Shown here: piece after piece, positions 23,458 to 25,961 of the stretch
Position numbering within the stretch: position 1 is the first letter of the stretch
How the letters are laid out: each line of letters opens with the position of its first letter
Assembly (NCBI GenBank): GCA_002327885.1
Contig: DCUS01000087.1
Location: 1-25,961, forward strand
DNA from: Syntrophaceae bacterium UBA2208
GTDB lineage: Bacteria > Desulfobacterota > BSN033 > UBA1163
DNA length: 25,961 nt
Direction: 5' to 3'
Program-made: the position numbers and the translations under genes
Notes under the pieces: generated by a model
What the model saw: the letters and a program-made list of their open reading frames with translations, nothing else
Told to the model about the DNA's origin: nothing
The model's database searches: none

Positions 23458-23913
23458 GACAGAATGAGAATCCAAAGGGAGTTCGTGTGGCTTCGGCCTC
23501 ATGTACCTCGCCTTGGCGCTTGCCACTTTCTTCCCCAGTACGAAGGCTTTTCCTTCTAAGGTAAAAATTTTACGGGATTCTCCAACAATCCTCGCCTCTA
23601 ATTTCACAACGGTTCCTGTTCGAATGGGCGCAGAATATTTGATCAACAATCTTCCCGTGAGGGCGGGGATATCCTTCATTAAGAGACAGTGGGTCATCAC
23701 AGAATCCAACAGGGTGGCGACGACTCCTCCATGAATGATGCCCGAATAGCCTTCAAATTTTGGGTCTGCGAAAAAGTTCCCAGAAACAGTCCCATCCTCT
23801 TGCTTGTAAAACTTGAGTCCAAAACCCGTTCCATTATTTGAACCACATGCAAAACAATTTCTGTGGAAGTTGACTTTCCCCTGTCTTTTTTGACCCGTCA
23901 ACATTTCATTCAT
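23446..23913 (-). CDS. PaaI-type hot-dog thioesterase
   Basis: This acyl-CoA thioesterase of about 155 residues has the hot-dog fold motif GYSGIIHGGVVATLLDSVMTHC, with the HGG and Asp typical of PaaI/YbgC-like enzymes. Nearby N-terminal NCFACGSNNGTGFGLKF is also a family feature. The substrate is likely an acyl-CoA but is not identified. The ATG at 23913 has GAGGGA upstream; an ATG at 23925 is also open. The last residues (HSVIPV) and the stop codon come from a palindromic repeat, so the native C-terminus was probably altered by repeat insertion. Confidence 0.87.
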   Translation of the reverse strand: MNEMLTGQKRQGKVNFHRNCFACGSNNGTGFGLKFYKQEDGTVSGNFFADPKFEGYSGIIHGGVVATLLDSVMTHCLLMKDIPALTGRLLIKYSAPIRTGTVVKLEARIVGESRKIFTLEGKAFVLGKKVASAKARYMRPKPHELPLDSHSVIPV

Positions 23914-24100
23914 GAATTCCCTCATTTTTTAAATCCGTTCCGCAATGTCCTGTTCTTTATCACGAGTCATAGATCACAGGTTACGGGCTTGCCCGACTAC
24001 GCAGCTTCCAGTTCTCGGCACTTGTCCATTTTGTGCGGCTCTATCAACGCTTTTCTAATCTGTCTCACCCATTGGGGTCTCCTTTCACTCAAAAGTTATT

Positions 24101-24331
24101 TCATTTTCTTACCATCGGAGAACCACATTTTGGGCATTTGACAAAGTAGCACGGTGCTCCTGTTTGATGAGGAGCGGTCGTTCCGCACTTTGGGCATAGG
24201 CATTCTCCTCCCGGGCCTGCACCCGCTCTCGAACCACCTCCCGTTCCTCTTCGTGATCCACCCATTCCGGCACCTCTGCCTGTTCTTGGACCACCTCCAC
24301 TGGGTGGACCCGTTCCGTCACCTCTCGGCAT
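24101..24331 (-). CDS. Gly-rich protein with C-terminal zinc ribbon
   Basis: The 76 residues open with MPRGDGTGPPSGGGPRTGRG, the usual start of small proteins found with NifX/DUF5320 genes. A Gly/Arg-rich stretch is followed by a zinc ribbon with CLCPKCG and CYFVKCPKCGSPM. The ribbon probably binds zinc or an iron centre; the role is unknown. The ATG at 24331 follows AAAGGGGGTGAT. It lies 25 nt after the NifX-like gene and shares its transcript. The 187 nt downstream hold repeat-like sequence but no supported gene. Confidence 0.75.
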   Translation of the reverse strand: MPRGDGTGPPSGGGPRTGRGAGMGGSRRGTGGGSRAGAGPGGECLCPKCGTTAPHQTGAPCYFVKCPKCGSPMVRK

Positions 24332-24356
24332 ATTCATCACCCCCTTTGAGCAAATT

Positions 24357-25061
24357 TTAATTCCCCTTCTTACTCAGTTCCTCAATCCTCTGCTCAATCA
24401 TCTTCAATTGATCTCCGAGGAACTGGGCTTGCTCCTTCAGCATCTGAAGCTCTTGCTCCTTGCTCATGACTTGAGGTGGGGGCGGAGTTGGACTCATCAT
24501 TCCCATCCCCCCCGCCATGCCTCGACCCATCCCCATGCCTCTTCCCATTCCCATACCTCTGCCCATCCCCATACCTCCACCCATTCCCATACCTCTTCCC
24601 ATCCCCATGCCTCCACCCATTCCCATACCTCTACCCATCCCTGTGTCTCCACCCGTTCCCGGGCCGAAACCAGTCGAGGGCCCAAATTCCATTTGTTGGC
24701 CCATCCCGAAATGAGACTGTACCGAGGGACCAAAGCCCTCTTGAAGCTGACCCTTTTTAAACATCTGAATGGCTTCCCGAACAGTTCCGGTAGCGCCCAA
24801 AAAGACCCTCATGCCCGCGGCACTGAAGGCCGAGGAAGCATTAGGACCCAAATTTCCCGTGATCACCGCTTCGGCGCCCTTTTGGGCAACAAACTGGGCA
24901 GACTGAATACCTGCTCCGCCTGATGCCATCACATTCTCATTTTCGATGGCTTCGAATTGGAGGGAATCAGGATCAACGAAGATGAAATACTGGCATCGGC
25001 CGAATCGAGGATCTACGGGAGAATCCAAATCTGGTCCTGATGCTGTTACAACGATTTTCAT
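24357..25061 (-). CDS. NifX/NifB-type (dinitrogenase Fe-Mo cofactor) domain protein with Met/Gly repeat linker
   Basis: Residues 1 to about 110 form a NifX-like domain: MKIVVTASGPDLDSPVDPRF then GRCQYFIFVD, GGAGIQSAQFVAQKGAEAV and ITGNLGPNASSAFSAAGM. The domain binds or carries iron or iron-molybdenum clusters in nitrogenase systems, but many anaerobes have stand-alone copies without nitrogenase. Residues about 135-185 are a low-complexity Gly-Met-Gly-Arg repeat encoded by 18-nt units. The end (KEQELQMLKEQAQFLGDQL) is a coiled coil of the type seen in DUF5320 proteins. AGGAGG precedes the ATG. The 280-nt gap upstream should hold a promoter, but none is clear. Confidence 0.85.
   Translation of the reverse strand: MKIVVTASGPDLDSPVDPRFGRCQYFIFVDPDSLQFEAIENENVMASGGAGIQSAQFVAQKGAEAVITGNLGPNASSAFSAAGMRVFLGATGTVREAIQMFKKGQLQEGFGPSVQSHFGMGQQMEFGPSTGFGPGTGGDTGMGRGMGMGGGMGMGRGMGMGGGMGMGRGMGMGRGMGMGRGMAGGMGMMSPTPPPPQVMSKEQELQMLKEQAQFLGDQLKMIEQRIEELSKKGN
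24515..24658. repeat. Eight 18-nt tandem repeats inside the NifX-like gene
   Basis: Consecutive 18-base units of the form CCATRCCTCNNCCCATYC (plus strand) encode GMGRGM or GMGGGM hexapeptides. Units differ mainly by third-base and Arg/Gly changes; the last is diverged. The copy number is a multiple of six codons, so slippage would change linker length without breaking the frame. Confidence 0.85.
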
Positions 25062-25341
25062 AACATCCTCCTATCTCTAAATTACTCTGTTAGATATCCT
25101 CACTCTCTCTTTTCTTTATTAGTGGGCAATTTAAACCCTGCGTTCACCCTGTTTAACAAGAAATCAAACAGGTCATGAACCTAAACCTGTACAAGACAGG
25201 CCTCTCTACCCTTGCCCAACTAATAAAATTTTTCATAGAACGCCATTCTCTCTGTAGCTTAAAACCTAAGGGTTAACAGGGAGTCAACCTGTGGTAAAGA
25301 TTGGCTCCCATTTTCCGTCGCGGTTCCCCCATGCTTTACCC

Positions 25342-25602
25342 CTACCAACGACGAAACCCCCGCCCGCCACCGAATACCCTGCCACGGCCTCCACCCCATG
25401 GAAGCCCACCACGCCCTGCGCCAAAGACAGGACCATAAAATGGCTGACCATAGAATGGGTACATACCGGTAGGTGGATGATAGGGTGTTTGGAAGCCATA
25501 TCCGTATGGTCTATAGCCTCCGTATGGCATAGCACAAAAACCTCTGCCTCCACCGGTCATCGGACCCTGACCCATCGGTCCAGTTCCATCAAATCCTGGC
25601 AT
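25342..25602 (-). CDS. DUF5320-type Gly-rich small protein
   Basis: The 86 residues begin with MPGFDGTGPMGQGPMTGGGR then GFC, the conserved opening of the DUF5320 family that accompanies NifX-like genes in anaerobes. The rest is rich in Gly, Tyr, Pro and Phe (YGGYRPYGYGF, then GRGGLPWGGGRGR), without the usual C-terminal coiled coil. It is probably a short unstructured partner. The ATG at 25602 follows AAAGGAGGTG; an upstream in-frame start would read through a repeat and is rejected. The function is unknown. Confidence 0.72.
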   Translation of the reverse strand: MPGFDGTGPMGQGPMTGGGRGFCAMPYGGYRPYGYGFQTPYHPPTGMYPFYGQPFYGPVFGAGRGGLPWGGGRGRVFGGGRGFRRW

Positions 25603-25622
25603 AAGAACACCTCCTTTCAAAC

Positions 25623-25678
25623 CCTGAAACAAGTTCAGGATTGCAAATTGAAATAATTTCAATTTGTCACTGTTTCAG
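25623..25678. repeat. Nested palindromes between the NifX-like and DUF5320 genes
   Basis: Three inverted repeats overlap: CCTGAA-ACAAG-TTCAGG at 25623-25639; an 11-bp palindrome with a one-base centre at 25644-25666 (arm CAAATTGAAAT); and outer arms CTGAAACA/TGTTTCAG at 25624-25631 and 25671-25678. The first resembles a palindrome spread through many proteobacterial genomes. The stop codon of the upstream gene lies within the outer arms. It could form an mRNA hairpin affecting the DUF5320 ribosome site. Confidence 0.6.
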
Positions 25679-25961
25679 TTCTTCAAGTCTTTTCTCGATC
25701 TGACCTAACTCTTCCCGAAGGAAATTAGCTTCCTCTTTCCCGTCACAGTAAAAACCGGGTCGAAGCACTCCTCTTATGAAGAGATTCAAAACTTCCCTCG
25801 CTTCCCCTGCAACATTCTGGATCACATCAATTCCCATGTTTCCCAGATGATCCATACAGAAATTGTCAATTCCACCGCATATGATCTTATCCACCCCTTT
25901 GGAGGTCAGTTGATCCAGCCTCTGTTGGAGGGTGAAGCTTTCCATCGGCCAGTTCTCCTGG
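25667..25961 (-). CDS. C-terminal part of a NifX-like protein (5' end outside the window)
   Basis: The frame is open past the ATG at 25945 to the window edge, so this is the 3' part of a longer gene. It reads as the second half of a dinitrogenase iron-molybdenum cofactor domain (LTSKGVDKIICGGIDNFC, then GNMGIDVIQNVAGEAREVL), followed by GVLRPGFYCDGK and a coiled-coil end (LREELGQIEKRLEELKQ). It is probably related in function to the 24357-25061 gene. It lies 64 nt before the DUF5320 gene. Confidence 0.75.
   Translation of the reverse strand, partial: QENWPMESFTLQQRLDQLTSKGVDKIICGGIDNFCMDHLGNMGIDVIQNVAGEAREVLNLFIRGVLRPGFYCDGKEEANFLREELGQIEKRLEELKQ

Noticed and set aside
23926..24100. Gap with CGGGC-TT-GCCCG hairpin and TCACGAGTCA-like short repeats, plus a 23-codon minus-strand frame
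   Set aside because: It looks like interspersed repeat debris. The tiny frame is protein-like, but nothing confirms it.
24408..24923. 171-aa plus-strand ORF with His/Ser/Thr repeats
   Set aside because: It is the reverse-strand shadow of the 18-nt tandem repeat in the NifX-like gene.

Overview
The window reads as a piece of an anaerobic bacterial chromosome, most likely from the Desulfobacterota (former Deltaproteobacteria). The evidence is the gene mix: a RACo-type ferredoxin/ASKHA activator, FeoAB, an eight-haem periplasmic cytochrome c, a DUF1858 protein, a group of NifX-like and DUF5320 small proteins, and a gene that appears to decode UGA as selenocysteine. No rRNA, tRNA, CRISPR array or intact transposon was seen. 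Every gene I can support lies on the minus strand, so transcription runs from high to low coordinates.

Layout in transcription order. 25961-24101: a partial NifX-like gene, a DUF5320 Gly-rich protein, a NifX-like protein with a Met/Gly repeat linker, and a double zinc ribbon. 23913-22041: a PaaI-type thioesterase, a DUF1858 protein and an octahaem cytochrome c. 21953-20311: a tightly overlapping response regulator, a 79-aa unknown and a GAF/HisKA-like protein with no ATPase domain. 20045-16835: HisC, TrmO, an IscU-like scaffold, an unknown, an FmdB zinc ribbon and a short DnaJ. 16818-14193: a metallo-beta-lactamase-fold protein, a glycogen-binding-domain protein, a DUF89 protein and a Fur-family regulator. 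14174-10880: the selenocysteine flavoprotein, a methyltransferase, a DUF364 protein and a zinc-finger/winged-helix protein. 10735-7702: a decayed thioredoxin, a cupin protein and PTS enzyme I flanked by two small coiled-coil proteins. 7694-1: an internally deleted CDF-NifX fusion, FeoA, FeoB, a PAS histidine kinase, the RACo-type protein, a zinc/manganese-type ABC ATPase and permease, and the first codons of a probable CBS-domain gene.

The most important result is at 12807-14174. A pyridine-nucleotide-disulfide oxidoreductase (NADH oxidase / CoA-disulfide reductase group) is interrupted by one in-frame TGA. That TGA sits where the family has its redox-active cysteine (residue 46). Five nucleotides after it begins a nearly perfect 13-bp hairpin with loop GGA, which fits a bacterial SECIS element. 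Conventional gene calling would start this gene downstream of the TGA and lose both the FAD-binding N-terminus and the catalytic residue. A Fur-family gene lies 18 nt upstream, which suggests a peroxide or metal stress unit.

Second-tier observations are a CDF transporter joined in frame to the tail of a NifX domain with the middle missing, a frameshifted thioredoxin remnant, a 103-bp TA-flanked inverted-repeat element, and several palindromic repeats that contain or touch gene stop codons. All family assignments come from reading the translations; no database search was run.
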